From Lachnospiraceae bacterium (GTDB lineage: Bacteria; Bacillota; Clostridia; Lachnospirales; Lachnospiraceae), in NCBI GenBank assembly GCA_014804245.1, contig JAAVAE010000027.1:1-59564 (forward strand): 59,564 bases of DNA, given 5' to 3'. The notes beneath the pieces were generated by a model. It saw nothing but the letters and a program-made list of their open reading frames with translations. It did not search any database and had not been told where the DNA came from. Positions 18,133 through 26,633 of the stretch are shown piece by piece. Position 1 is the stretch's first letter, and each line of letters opens with the position of its first letter. The position numbers and the translations under genes were made by a program.

Positions 18133-18972
18133 TTACTTTTTATCCGGTATAAAAGAATCAAAAATGAAGATATCAAATTTGCTTCTTGCCGCATCCAGCT
18201 CTTCCTGGCTCCTGATCGTCCATGCAACTGCCATATTTTTGTACAGACCACGGCAAAGCCTTCTTGCCGGAACAGATGCATATTTATGGTTATATGCCAC
18301 AAAATCTGGCTTTGTCATCCAGTTCAGAAGCAGATTCTGTAGCAGCACATATAAAAATCCCTTAAATTCACCGGATTTTACAAATCCATCGGAAAGCTGT
18401 CCTCTCACTACATTATTGCCATATCTCCTGTACCATAACAGCACCAGCGGATTAAACGATTCGATACAATAAAGCCCTTTATACTCCTTAAGCAGCGCAT
18501 CTACCGCCGGGCAGACCACAAGATCCATCCATTCTACCTTGAGTTCCACGATTAAAGGTACTTTTCCCTTTACGATTTTAAGCACATCTTCAAATTTGGG
18601 GATTGTCTCCCGGCTTTCGCAAAGTGTGAACTCTTTCAATTCCTGCCACGTATAATCGCATACCTTTCCAGGCTTTCCACAAATTCTCTCGAGGGTAAAA
18701 TCATGGAACACCACCGGAACCTTGTCCTTGCTCATCTGGACATCCATTTCAATACCATATCCCGCCTTCACCGCTTTTTTAAATGCAGCCAGCGAATTTT
18801 CCGGTGCCTCGGACGCATTGTCGTGAAGCCCTCTGTGTGCATAATACACGCCCAGAAAATCTTTGCGCGCTTTTCTATGACTCAGCCTTGGCATAATTGC
18901 CAGAAAATACAGGAGTACAAGTACTGCTGCAATAATAACTACTATATACAATGCTGTCATTTTTATACCCAT
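18133..18972 (-). CDS. Glycerophosphodiester phosphodiesterase family protein
   Basis: This 279-residue protein has one N-terminal membrane helix (about residues 5-27) and a GDPD TIM-barrel domain. Catalytic residues are visible: AHRG (His46, Arg47), EMDV (Glu75, Asp77) and VVFHD (His90). It would cleave glycerophosphodiesters to glycerol 3-phosphate and an alcohol at the membrane surface. GGAAAGG precedes the start codon. It lies 41 bases after the MFS gene on the same strand and is likely co-transcribed with it. Confidence 0.92.
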   Translation of the reverse strand: MGIKMTALYIVVIIAAVLVLLYFLAIMPRLSHRKARKDFLGVYYAHRGLHDNASEAPENSLAAFKKAVKAGYGIEMDVQMSKDKVPVVFHDFTLERICGKPGKVCDYTWQELKEFTLCESRETIPKFEDVLKIVKGKVPLIVELKVEWMDLVVCPAVDALLKEYKGLYCIESFNPLVLLWYRRYGNNVVRGQLSDGFVKSGEFKGFLYVLLQNLLLNWMTKPDFVAYNHKYASVPARRLCRGLYKNMAVAWTIRSQEELDAARSKFDIFIFDSFIPDKK

Positions 18973-19013
18973 GCCTTTCCCACATGAACCGTTTCTTTCG
19001 TACTTTTCCTATT

Positions 19014-20321
19014 TTAATCATCTACGTCGAAATGTTCAAGTACACTTTTCTTCTTATCCGGTCTTGCATCTCCATGACGCACCTGCATCATCGTGAGAAA
19101 CGCTGCTGCTGAAAACAAAAGGGCATATGGGAACAAGGTTCTATAAGAAACATTTTCCAGCAGAAAGCCTGACAAAATCGGAGTGAAGATCTGCGCTGTC
19201 ATGGAAAAGGTGTAGTAAGTCCCCGTAAATTTACCAATATCGCAGCCTTTGCTCATCTCTACGATCATAGGGTACGAATTTACATTGATTGCCGCCCATC
19301 CAATCCCAATGACTGCAAAAGCAATATTGATAATCGGATGATACACATTTGCAAAAATCGCCGCAAAATAGCAGATGCTCATCAACACAATGCCGCTTAA
19401 GATCGTCTTTTTCCTGCCTATCTTACTGGAAATGTTGCCAATGGGTATATAACTGATGATTGCTGCAACAGTTGCAACCATAAGACAGTCCGCGAAACCG
19501 CCGCCTTCCATTTTCCATACAACTTTCGTATATCTGGAAAAAGCAGTCGTAACGGCATTGTACGCTGTAAACCAAAGGAAAATAGATGCAAGAAGAAAAA
19601 TCATGCTCCGTTTTACCTCTTTCGGCATAGGAGCTTTTTCTCCTTTATCCTCCACGACATCTTCTGTTTCCACAATGACGCCGGCGCTTTCCTCATATGC
19701 CTTCACTTCGGCATCCACCTTGGCTTTAACCTTCTTTTCGTTAATGGTAATGACGAGAATTCCAACAGAAATCAGCATAAGCGCCGCCACACTTATGAAC
19801 AGCGGTGTATAATCCGGGTGTTCTCCTTTTCCCACCAGCAGTTTTATCATGATCAGCGTGTACACGCCTCCCACGGCTCCCATCAGGTTGATGATCGCAT
19901 TTCCCTTACTTCTCAGTTTGTTGGGCGTCAGATCAGGCATAAGTGCAACTGCCGGAGAACGGTACAATCCCATGGATATGAGAAGAACAAACAATGAAAT
20001 GACAAAGAGCACAAGATTCACCGTTTTATCCGCTGCCGGAAGTACCATCAGGAAAATCACTGCCAGAATCGTCCCTCCTGCGATAAAGGGCATTCTCTTC
20101 CCCATCCTGGTATCCACTCTATCAGAAATACTTCCGAAAATCGGCAATAAAAACAAGGCAAGCACGTTGTCGGCTGCCATGATGAAGCCGGTGATGGTCT
20201 CACCAAGCTCAAAGGTTCCCTGTAACATCAGCGGTATGATATTGTCATACATCTGCCAAAACGCGCTGATCGATAAAAACGCCAGCCCGATCAAAAAAGT
20301 TCTCCTGTAATTTAATTTCAT
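19014..20321 (-). CDS. MFS transporter (SLC45/GPH-like)
   Basis: This 435-residue transporter has about 12 transmembrane helices and an unusually long charged central loop (about residues 200-235, rich in K and E) between the two halves. SDRVDTRMGKRMPFIAGG after helix 2 resembles sucrose/GPH-type transporters (R-x-G-R-R/K-x-P-F), so the substrate may be a glycoside or sugar; this is inference. It is upstream of, and likely co-transcribed with, the phosphodiesterase gene, and divergent from the ABC-F gene. Confidence 0.88.
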   Translation of the reverse strand: MKLNYRRTFLIGLAFLSISAFWQMYDNIIPLMLQGTFELGETITGFIMAADNVLALFLLPIFGSISDRVDTRMGKRMPFIAGGTILAVIFLMVLPAADKTVNLVLFVISLFVLLISMGLYRSPAVALMPDLTPNKLRSKGNAIINLMGAVGGVYTLIMIKLLVGKGEHPDYTPLFISVAALMLISVGILVITINEKKVKAKVDAEVKAYEESAGVIVETEDVVEDKGEKAPMPKEVKRSMIFLLASIFLWFTAYNAVTTAFSRYTKVVWKMEGGGFADCLMVATVAAIISYIPIGNISSKIGRKKTILSGIVLMSICYFAAIFANVYHPIINIAFAVIGIGWAAINVNSYPMIVEMSKGCDIGKFTGTYYTFSMTAQIFTPILSGFLLENVSYRTLFPYALLFSAAAFLTMMQVRHGDARPDKKKSVLEHFDVDD

Positions 20322-20406
20322 GTCGATTCCTCTCTTTGCTTTAATTGTATCATTATTATTCTAGCATTGAATACCTGAATAAACCATCCTAATTTCCATA
20401 AATTCC

Positions 20407-20434
20407 TTGCAAATTCCGTAATTTTCTGTAAAAT
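20407..20434 (+). promoter_or_regulatory. Promoter of the ABC-F gene
   Basis: TTGCAA and TAAAAT are separated by 16 bases, about 55 bases upstream of the ABC-F start codon. Confidence 0.5.
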
Positions 20435-20488
20435 AGGTAATTGTGAGCGAACACTAATGTATTATGGATCGAGAGGAGTTTATAAAAC

Positions 20489-22126
20489 ATGATCAGTGCA
20501 AACAATGTAACTTACAGAGTCGGAAAAAAAGCTTTATTTGAAGATGTAAATATCAAATTTACCGAAGGAAACTGCTACGGTCTTATCGGTGCCAACGGTG
20601 CCGGCAAGTCCACCTTCTTAAAAATCCTTTCCGGTCAGCTGGAAACCACCAACGGAGACATTGCAATCACTCCCGGACAGCGTCTTTCCGTATTGGAACA
20701 GGATCATTTTAAATATGATGCATATCCCGTCATGGATGTGGTCATCATGGGAAATGAGCGTCTATATCAGATTATGAAAGAAAAAGACGCTATTTATGCA
20801 AAAGAAGATTTCACTGACGAAGACGGCATCCGCGCAAGCGAACTGGAAGCTGAGTTTGCCGAAATGGACGGCTGGGAAGCAGAATCCAACGCTGCCATGC
20901 TGTTAAACGGTCTGGGAATTGAAACCTCCCTTCACTATGCTGTCATGAAAGACTTAAACGGCAACGAGAAAGTAAAGGTTCTCCTTGCAAAGGCGCTTTT
21001 TGGCAATCCGGATATCCTGCTTTTGGATGAGCCTACCAACCACTTGGACTTAGATGCCATTGCCTGGCTTGAAGAATTTCTGATCAACTTTGAAAATACT
21101 GTAATCGTGGTATCCCATGACCGTTATTTCCTGAATAAGGTCTGCACACATACCGCTGATATCGACTATGGCAAAATCCAGCTCTATGCCGGCAACTATG
21201 ATTTCTGGTATGAATCCAGCCAGCTCCTGATCAAGCAGATGAAAGAAGCAAACAAGAAAAAAGAAGAAAAGATTAAGGAGCTGCAGGAATTCATCTCCCG
21301 CTTCTCCGCTAATGCTTCCAAATCCAAGCAGGCTACCTCCAGAAAACGTGCCCTTGAAAAAATCGAGCTGGACGAAATCAAACCTTCCAGCCGTAAATAT
21401 CCTTATATCGACTTCCGTCCGGAGCGCGAAATCGGCAATGAAGTGTTATCCGTAGAGGGAATCTCCAAGACCATCAACGGAGAGAAAGTTTTAAACCAGA
21501 TTTCCTTTATTGTCGGTCATGATGATAAAATCGCATTTGTAGGCGGCAACGAGCTTGCAAAAACCACCTTGTTCCAGATTTTAATGGGTGAAATGGAGCC
21601 GGATGAAGGCAGCTTTAAATGGGGCGTCACCACATCCCAGGCTTACTTCCCCAAGGACAATACCGAAGAGTTCGACAATGACTACACCATTGTTGACTGG
21701 CTCACCGGATATTCTCCTGTCAAAGACGTCACTTATGTCCGCGGTTTCCTGGGACGTATGCTCTTTGCAGGTGAAGACGGCGTGAAAAAAGTCAAAGTTC
21801 TCTCCGGAGGTGAAAAAGTTCGCTGCCTGTTATCCAAGATGATGATCAGCGGCGCTAACTGCTTGATTTTAGATGAACCCACCAACCACCTTGATATGGA
21901 ATCCATCACGGCCTTAAATAATGGTCTGATCAAATTCCCCGGTGTCGCTCTCTTCGCCTGCCACGATCATCAGTTTGTACAGACAACCGCTAACCGCATC
22001 ATGGAAATTCTTCCGGACGGCAGTCTGGTCGATAAAATCACGACCTACGACGAATATCTGGAAAGTGATGAAATGGCAAGAAAACGCACTGTTTATACAA
22101 AGCAGGCTGAGGAAGATGATAATTAA
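20489..22126 (+). CDS. ABC-F family ATPase (YkpA/YbiT-like)
   Basis: This 545-residue soluble protein has two ABC domains joined by a charged linker (about residues 245-300, KKKEEKIKELQEF). It has no membrane domain. ABC-F proteins bind the ribosome E site and tune or rescue translation; some give antibiotic resistance. The first site has Walker A GANGAGKST and Walker B ILLLDEPTNHLDLDAI. The second has signature LSGGEK and Walker B LILDEPTNHLDMES, but its Walker A is GGNELAKTT, with alanine where the GK glycine normally sits. The overall sequence is closest in style to YkpA/YbiT housekeeping members. Confidence 0.93.
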   Translation: MISANNVTYRVGKKALFEDVNIKFTEGNCYGLIGANGAGKSTFLKILSGQLETTNGDIAITPGQRLSVLEQDHFKYDAYPVMDVVIMGNERLYQIMKEKDAIYAKEDFTDEDGIRASELEAEFAEMDGWEAESNAAMLLNGLGIETSLHYAVMKDLNGNEKVKVLLAKALFGNPDILLLDEPTNHLDLDAIAWLEEFLINFENTVIVVSHDRYFLNKVCTHTADIDYGKIQLYAGNYDFWYESSQLLIKQMKEANKKKEEKIKELQEFISRFSANASKSKQATSRKRALEKIELDEIKPSSRKYPYIDFRPEREIGNEVLSVEGISKTINGEKVLNQISFIVGHDDKIAFVGGNELAKTTLFQILMGEMEPDEGSFKWGVTTSQAYFPKDNTEEFDNDYTIVDWLTGYSPVKDVTYVRGFLGRMLFAGEDGVKKVKVLSGGEKVRCLLSKMMISGANCLILDEPTNHLDMESITALNNGLIKFPGVALFACHDHQFVQTTANRIMEILPDGSLVDKITTYDEYLESDEMARKRTVYTKQAEEDDN

Positions 22127-22137
22127 CTGGAGTTTTT

Positions 22138-23817
22138 ATGAATATTGTTGATTTGCACGTACATTCCAATAAATCCGACGGAAGCCTCTCTCCCCCCCAG
22201 CTGGTCGATTATGCTGTGGAAAAGGGGCTTTCTGCCTTTGCCCTGACCGACCATGACACCACGGACGGTATTGAAGAGGCGCTTAACGCGGCAGAAGGCA
22301 AAGATATTGAAGTAATCCCCGGAATTGAATTTTCTACAGAGTACGAAGGGCAGGATATTCATATCGTAGGGCTTTACATTGACTATAAGAGTGATTTTTT
22401 CAAACGCCGTCTGGTCAACTTTGTAAATGGCCGTATGATCCGGAATAAGGAAATGTGCCGCCGGCTCACAGAACACGGTATTCCTGTCACTTATGAAGAA
22501 ATGGTTTCTGAATTTCCTGACTGTGTCATCACTCGCTCCCACTATGCCCGGTTCATGCTAAACCATGGCTATGTGAAAAGCCTGAAAGAGGCCTTTGAGC
22601 GATATATCGGCGACAACCGGCCCTGTTTTGTCCCGCGAAAGAAAATCACGCCTATGCGTGCAGTTGAAATCATTCTGAAAGCAGGGGGATTTCCCATACT
22701 TGCCCATCCCCTGCTCTACCATATGGGCAAGAGCAGACTGGAAAAGCTGGTCTCTCTGTTAAAAGATATGGGGCTTCAGGGTCTCGAAGCGGTATATTGC
22801 ACTTACACCGCCTCTGATGAAAGAGAAATGCGTGCCCTTGCTGCCAAGTACGATTTATGTATCAGCGGCGGCTCCGACTTCCACGGCAGTGCAAAGCCGG
22901 GTCTGGACCTGGCAACAGGCTACGGCAAACTTTTTATTCCTCAGGAAATACTGGACAAAATCAATGAACGAAGGAATTGGTTGAAAATGCATCCCGAACA
23001 ATTAAAACACACAAAAATTCTTTTCACGGATTTAGACGGCACTCTGCTTGACAGTCAAAAAACGATCAGTGATTATACCAGAGACGTCCTGCGAAAATGG
23101 TGCGAGAACGGTCACAAATTGGTGCTTTGTTCCGGCAGAGCCATCGACAGCGTCGAACATGTAAAACAATCCTTGCATCTGGACTTTCCCGGCATGTATC
23201 TGATTGGCTATAACGGCGGCCGGATTTACGATTATGACAAACAAGAAACCTTATACAAGGTAAAATTAACCCTTGAGCAAACCGCCCATGCTGTAGAAGA
23301 AGCTGCACGCGCAGGCATCCATATTCAGGCTTATTCAGACACCCATATTATCGCTCCCAGACAAAATGAAGAGTTGGAGTTTTATCGGAAGGTCATCAGC
23401 TCTCCCATCATCTTCTGTGAAAATATAATGGATGCTTTGGAAGAAGCCCCCTACAAATGCCTTGCCATTGAATTAAACGATTTGGAAAAACTTGAAAACT
23501 TCCGCCTCTCTCTGCTGCCTTGGGCAGAGAAAGAAGGAATTTCCCTGATTTATTCTAATCCTAACTATCTGGAAATTTTTCCTTCCTCCTCTGGCAAAGG
23601 CGCGGCAGTAAAGATTCTCTGCTCCCTCTTAGGCATCCATCCTTATTTCTCGGTTGCTGCCGGAGATGCCGAGAACGATCTTTCCATGATTGAAGCTGCG
23701 GGAATGGGGATTGCCATGTTAAACGGCAGTGATGATATCAAAATGGCTGCCACCACCATCACAGCATACGACAATGACCATGATGGACTGGCGCATGCAC
23801 TGATTGATTTGATTTAA
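22138..23817 (+). CDS. PHP-domain phosphoesterase fused to a Cof-type HAD phosphatase
   Basis: This 559-residue protein has two enzymatic modules. Residues 1-280 are a PHP metallo-phosphoesterase of the nucleoside-bisphosphatase / RNase AM type: HVHSNKSDG (His7, His9), LTDHDTTDG (Asp38, His39), AHP (His190) and SDFHG (Asp247, His249). Residues 292-559 are a HAD-IIB (Cof) phosphatase: FTDLDGTLLD (Asp298, Asp300), LCSGRA and GDAENDLSMIE. It starts 11 bases after the ABC-F stop, so the two are co-transcribed. The fusion suggests sequential dephosphorylation of one substrate, which is inference. Confidence 0.92.
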   Translation: MNIVDLHVHSNKSDGSLSPPQLVDYAVEKGLSAFALTDHDTTDGIEEALNAAEGKDIEVIPGIEFSTEYEGQDIHIVGLYIDYKSDFFKRRLVNFVNGRMIRNKEMCRRLTEHGIPVTYEEMVSEFPDCVITRSHYARFMLNHGYVKSLKEAFERYIGDNRPCFVPRKKITPMRAVEIILKAGGFPILAHPLLYHMGKSRLEKLVSLLKDMGLQGLEAVYCTYTASDEREMRALAAKYDLCISGGSDFHGSAKPGLDLATGYGKLFIPQEILDKINERRNWLKMHPEQLKHTKILFTDLDGTLLDSQKTISDYTRDVLRKWCENGHKLVLCSGRAIDSVEHVKQSLHLDFPGMYLIGYNGGRIYDYDKQETLYKVKLTLEQTAHAVEEAARAGIHIQAYSDTHIIAPRQNEELEFYRKVISSPIIFCENIMDALEEAPYKCLAIELNDLEKLENFRLSLLPWAEKEGISLIYSNPNYLEIFPSSSGKGAAVKILCSLLGIHPYFSVAAGDAENDLSMIEAAGMGIAMLNGSDDIKMAATTITAYDNDHDGLAHALIDLI

Positions 23818-23845
23818 ATAAAATTATTTTAAAAAATTTAAAATT

Positions 23846-23873
23846 TTGCTTGCATTATTTGTCAACTTATAAT
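23846..23873 (+). promoter_or_regulatory. Promoter of tRNA-Glu
   Basis: TTGCTT and a perfect TATAAT are separated by 16 bases, about 60 bases upstream of the tRNA. Confidence 0.55.
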
Positions 23874-23933
23874 AGAATAATCAAGTGTGGTACGCATGAT
23901 AAGAAATTTTCATCCTGCTGCATAATAGAAAAC

Positions 23934-24005
23934 GGCTCGTTGGTCAAGCGGTTAAGACGCCGCCCTCTCACGGCGGAAACAGGGGTTCGATTCCCCTACG
24001 AGCTG
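23934..24005 (+). tRNA. tRNA-Glu (anticodon CTC)
   Basis: A full cloverleaf can be drawn. The acceptor GGCTCGT pairs with ACGAGCT (one G-U). The D arm is TGGTCAAGCGGTTAAGA. The anticodon stem CCGCC/GGCGG has loop CTCTCAC (anticodon CTC). The T arm is GGGGTTCGATTCCCC and the discriminator is G. CCA is not encoded. The tail-like locus starts right after it, as often seen for elements integrated at tRNAs, but I find no second copy of the tRNA 3' end in the window. Confidence 0.97.
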
Positions 24006-24109
24006 CGACTGTTTTTTGAACAGCCCAACCCGAAAGTGCTGAAAAATTTAGGTTTTTTGGCATTTTTTATTTTTGGATAAACCTTTCATATTTTTATTAT
24101 CCCTTCTTT

Positions 24110-25492
24110 CTACGCGCTCCTCTTATGTGATCTGCAATATTGTTCAAAATCTTGTTTCATATATAATAAATTCTTTTTCTGATCAGCAAAATAGGTATTA
24201 TTTTTCTTTGCATATTCAGACATCCACTCATCCAAATCTTTATCTTCTTTATATGAATAAACCATCATTGCTAATAGCGAAGGTCTATTTTCTTTGTTCC
24301 GTAATTTAGAATCTACTCTGACTGTATCTTCTAATAAAGTATCTAAAGATTCGTTATATAGACTCATGTCTTCCTTTATAGTCTCTATATCTACATCAAG
24401 ATTTTCTACAATAAACTCTTCCACACTATCATGTTTAGAATTTATGTTATCGATATGTAAAAATTCAAGCATTAATGATTCAAGCATATTCAGTTTATCC
24501 GCAATAACAGATTTGTCTTTTGTACTATTATTCTGTTTGATTTCATCAAATAAGAACCCACTGCTATTTGTTCTTGTTTTTCTGAGATTAAATTTAAAAT
24601 CTCTTAAAAAATCTGCAAAAAGAATATCTTCAACTCCAAGCTTTGTAAATTTATCAAACAAAGTTAAAAAGATAAACGAATCTTTTTTGTTGAATATATC
24701 TTTGATATCATCTGTAATTACATTCTCCAACCGATGCAAATTATTAGCCAACCCATCAAATTCTTCTTCTGTTGCATTACGATTTAAGTATTTGCATGCT
24801 GCTTTCGGTTGTTTATTCCAATTATCAAAATGATTCATACACATCATTGTTTCAACAATGATTCTCTCAACCACACCTTTTGTTTTATCATTTTCAGAAT
24901 AAACACTATAATCCAAGAAGAATCTGCTATCTAAAATTTTGCGGATATATCCTGCAAATCTGTCAATATATGTAAACGCCTTTTGATCAGCGTTCATGGA
25001 AGTATGATTATTGTATCTCTTAATATATTTTGAAATTTTGTAACTATCACAATTTTCATGAATAATGGTTTCTATTTGATATTCATTAAATTTCTTTTTT
25101 AACTCCTCCGGAAGCCTTTCAAATGTCTTATTTTTTATATCAAATGTTGCATCTTCCCAATCAATACTTCCATCTTCTCTTTTCACTTTCTTTTTGTAAG
25201 GAATAATAGAATTCTCTATAGCAGAAGTTATTTTATGTGTTCCATTCCAAAAACTGTTTAAAGCAGCGCTCCTGCAGCCTCCATCAGTAATATGTAACTG
25301 TGAATTATTTTCTTCTCCAAGAATAATAGGAGGAATGTATTCATCAGTAAGAACAGTTACTACCAGTTCATTGATCTGTTCTTTACTCCATACCATTCGC
25401 CTTTGCACATCTGCATTGTTATCAATATCACCATCATTAATTTTCTTTAAATACATGTCCAAAGTATACGTTTGCTTTCTAGGTCTTGCCAT
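24110..25492 (-). CDS. DUF262 / ParB-like domain protein
   Basis: This 460-residue protein begins with a DUF262-type ParB-like domain: the QRRMVWSKEQINELVVTVL helix, then IPPIILGE and ITDGGCRSAAL with DGxxR at residues 70-74. The rest is helical and charged with no recognised domain. DUF262 proteins include nucleases (GmrS), but the C-terminal nuclease part of GmrSD is not seen here. The start has AGGAGGAAT upstream. It follows the sigma-like gene by 34 bases and shares its leftward SOS-type promoter. A role in DNA binding or control of the tail locus is inference. Confidence 0.75.
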   Translation of the reverse strand: MARPRKQTYTLDMYLKKINDGDIDNNADVQRRMVWSKEQINELVVTVLTDEYIPPIILGEENNSQLHITDGGCRSAALNSFWNGTHKITSAIENSIIPYKKKVKREDGSIDWEDATFDIKNKTFERLPEELKKKFNEYQIETIIHENCDSYKISKYIKRYNNHTSMNADQKAFTYIDRFAGYIRKILDSRFFLDYSVYSENDKTKGVVERIIVETMMCMNHFDNWNKQPKAACKYLNRNATEEEFDGLANNLHRLENVITDDIKDIFNKKDSFIFLTLFDKFTKLGVEDILFADFLRDFKFNLRKTRTNSSGFLFDEIKQNNSTKDKSVIADKLNMLESLMLEFLHIDNINSKHDSVEEFIVENLDVDIETIKEDMSLYNESLDTLLEDTVRVDSKLRNKENRPSLLAMMVYSYKEDKDLDEWMSEYAKKNNTYFADQKKNLLYMKQDFEQYCRSHKRSA

Positions 25493-25526
25493 TTTAAATT
25501 CCTCCTATTATTTACTCTGATATTTC

Positions 25527-26084
25527 CTAAAACAACACTGAAACATTTCTGTAAGAATGAATCGCTTCATAACAATCTGAATATTGCTTTGCACTTATAT
25601 GCAATTCTTCTCTAATCTCATTGGGAAGATAACCGGCCACGCTAAGTCTTAGTACTTCTTTTTGGAGACTGGAAAGCCTGCTAAGATATAGCAGAACTCT
25701 TTTACTGTATTCCTCTTCATTTTCATCAAATAATTCCTTTTCAATGGTAAAATTATCTGCAATCATATCTCCTATAGTAGAGTTTTCATCATCCCCAATA
25801 GGTGTATCAATTGAAATTGATATTCTATCTACCTTACGCTTTTCACGATTTCTTTTTGTCATTTCTGTTTTAATCTTGTTTAGCAAACAAGAATACAAAA
25901 ATGCATCAAAAGATTGTGAATCGTCATACCGTCTCATCACATCTACAAATACCTCGTTTGCAAGTGAATAAAAATCATCTAGATCCTTGTCCGAAAATCC
26001 GCCGAATTTTAAAAGTATCTTATCAACAATCATATGCAGTTTTTTTGCATTATTTGAGTAATATGTAATCAAAATCTGATCCAT
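25527..26084 (-). CDS. Sigma-70-like transcription factor
   Basis: This 185-residue protein has the two-domain layout of small sigma-70 proteins. A region-2-like helix bundle spans about residues 30-85 (DLDDFYSLANEVFVDVMRRY...FDAFLYSCLLNKIKTEMTKR). A region-4-like helix-turn-helix spans about residues 130-178 (LSSLQKEVLRLSVAGYLPNE). AAGGGGTGG precedes the ATG. It is first in the leftward operon with the DUF262 gene. It could direct the host polymerase, or serve as an accessory factor, for the tail locus. Partnership with the YonO-like enzyme is speculation, since that family works without sigma where tested. Confidence 0.75.
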   Translation of the reverse strand: MDQILITYYSNNAKKLHMIVDKILLKFGGFSDKDLDDFYSLANEVFVDVMRRYDDSQSFDAFLYSCLLNKIKTEMTKRNREKRKVDRISISIDTPIGDDENSTIGDMIADNFTIEKELFDENEEEYSKRVLLYLSRLSSLQKEVLRLSVAGYLPNEIREELHISAKQYSDCYEAIHSYRNVSVLF

Positions 26085-26147
26085 CTTGAGCCACCCCTTA
26101 TTTCATGTATTAATTTGAAAGATTGCAGAACCGCTAAGAATTACCAC

Positions 26148-26176
26148 TTGACCAAAACCATTTTAATATGTAGAAT
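26148..26176 (+). promoter_or_regulatory. Promoter of the candidate small RNA
   Basis: TTGACC and TAGAAT are separated by exactly 17 bases. The start point would be near 26182, directly at the first hairpin of the candidate RNA. Confidence 0.6.
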
Positions 26177-26181
26177 ACAAG

Positions 26182-26290
26182 TGAGCGTTCTGCTCGTTCA
26201 AATTCATATCCTTTATGTATGAATTTGTGTGTACGTAGAAGACCTATCCGATGGTGTTGCCGCACCGTTTGAGGATGGGTCTTTTATATT
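26182..26290 (+). ncRNA. Candidate regulatory small RNA
   Basis: A transcript of about 108 nt can be drawn with a promoter at its 5' side and a terminator at its 3' side. It has a small stem (GAGC/GCTC, 26183-26195) and a perfect 10-bp stem (CAAATTCATA/TATGAATTTG, 26199-26227). It ends in an 11-bp stem (AAGACCTATCC/GGATGGGTCTT, 26239-26283) with an inner GGTG/CACC, followed by TTTTATATTT. No open frame fits. It is antisense to the 5' leader of the sigma/DUF262 transcript, so it could control that mRNA. Confidence 0.6.
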
Positions 26291-26299
26291 TAATTGTTA

Positions 26300-26340
26300 T
26301 TGACAATGACAAGTATAGAACATATGTTCTGCAATGTCAA
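26300..26340. promoter_or_regulatory. Overlapping face-to-face promoters with a shared LexA (SOS) box
   Basis: Rightward: TTGACA (26300-26305), 17 bases, TATGTT (26323-26328). Leftward: TTGACA (26340-26335), 17 bases, TATACT (26317-26312). The perfect palindrome AGAACATATGTTCT (26317-26330) fits the Firmicute LexA consensus GAACNNNNGTTC and covers both -10 regions. LexA bound there would block both promoters, and DNA damage would release the sigma/DUF262 operon leftward and the polymerase operon rightward. A further half-site CGAACAT lies at 26352. Confidence 0.8.
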
Positions 26341-26367
26341 TACGGAAATATCGAACATTTATTAATA

Positions 26368-26404
26368 AAAGCGATATATCTAAATAGATAATATCGCTTT
26401 TTAT
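26368..26404 (+). terminator. Terminator just downstream of the SOS-type promoter
   Basis: AAAGCGATAT (26368-26377) pairs with ATATCGCTTT (26391-26400), extended inside by ATCTA/TAGAT, and is followed by a T-run. It lies about 35 bases after the expected rightward start, so host transcription into the polymerase operon would need antitermination or another promoter. The stretch 26405-26633 has no gene. Confidence 0.75.
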
Positions 26405-26633
26405 GTCCAATAAACAGGACAAATAATATTTTCATTCATTCATAAAATATTTACACTTCTCCAAAGTACCCCCATTCCACACTCTCACCGCCCCTCCAAT
26501 AAATACATTAAATATTCACTACTCTGCTGTTCAGAAATACAAACCAAAGATTTAAGAATTATTTTAACACAGAATGGAGAAGTAATAATCAGCAACATAT
26601 AACAACACAAATCATAAAGGAGGATTTTATAAA

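Noticed and set aside
26112-26163. tRNA-Cys-like stretch on the minus strand (TGGTCAAGTGGTAA followed by GGTTCTGCAATC)
   Set aside because: The D-arm-like and GCA-anticodon-like parts are suggestive, but the anticodon stem does not pair and no acceptor or T arm can be drawn.
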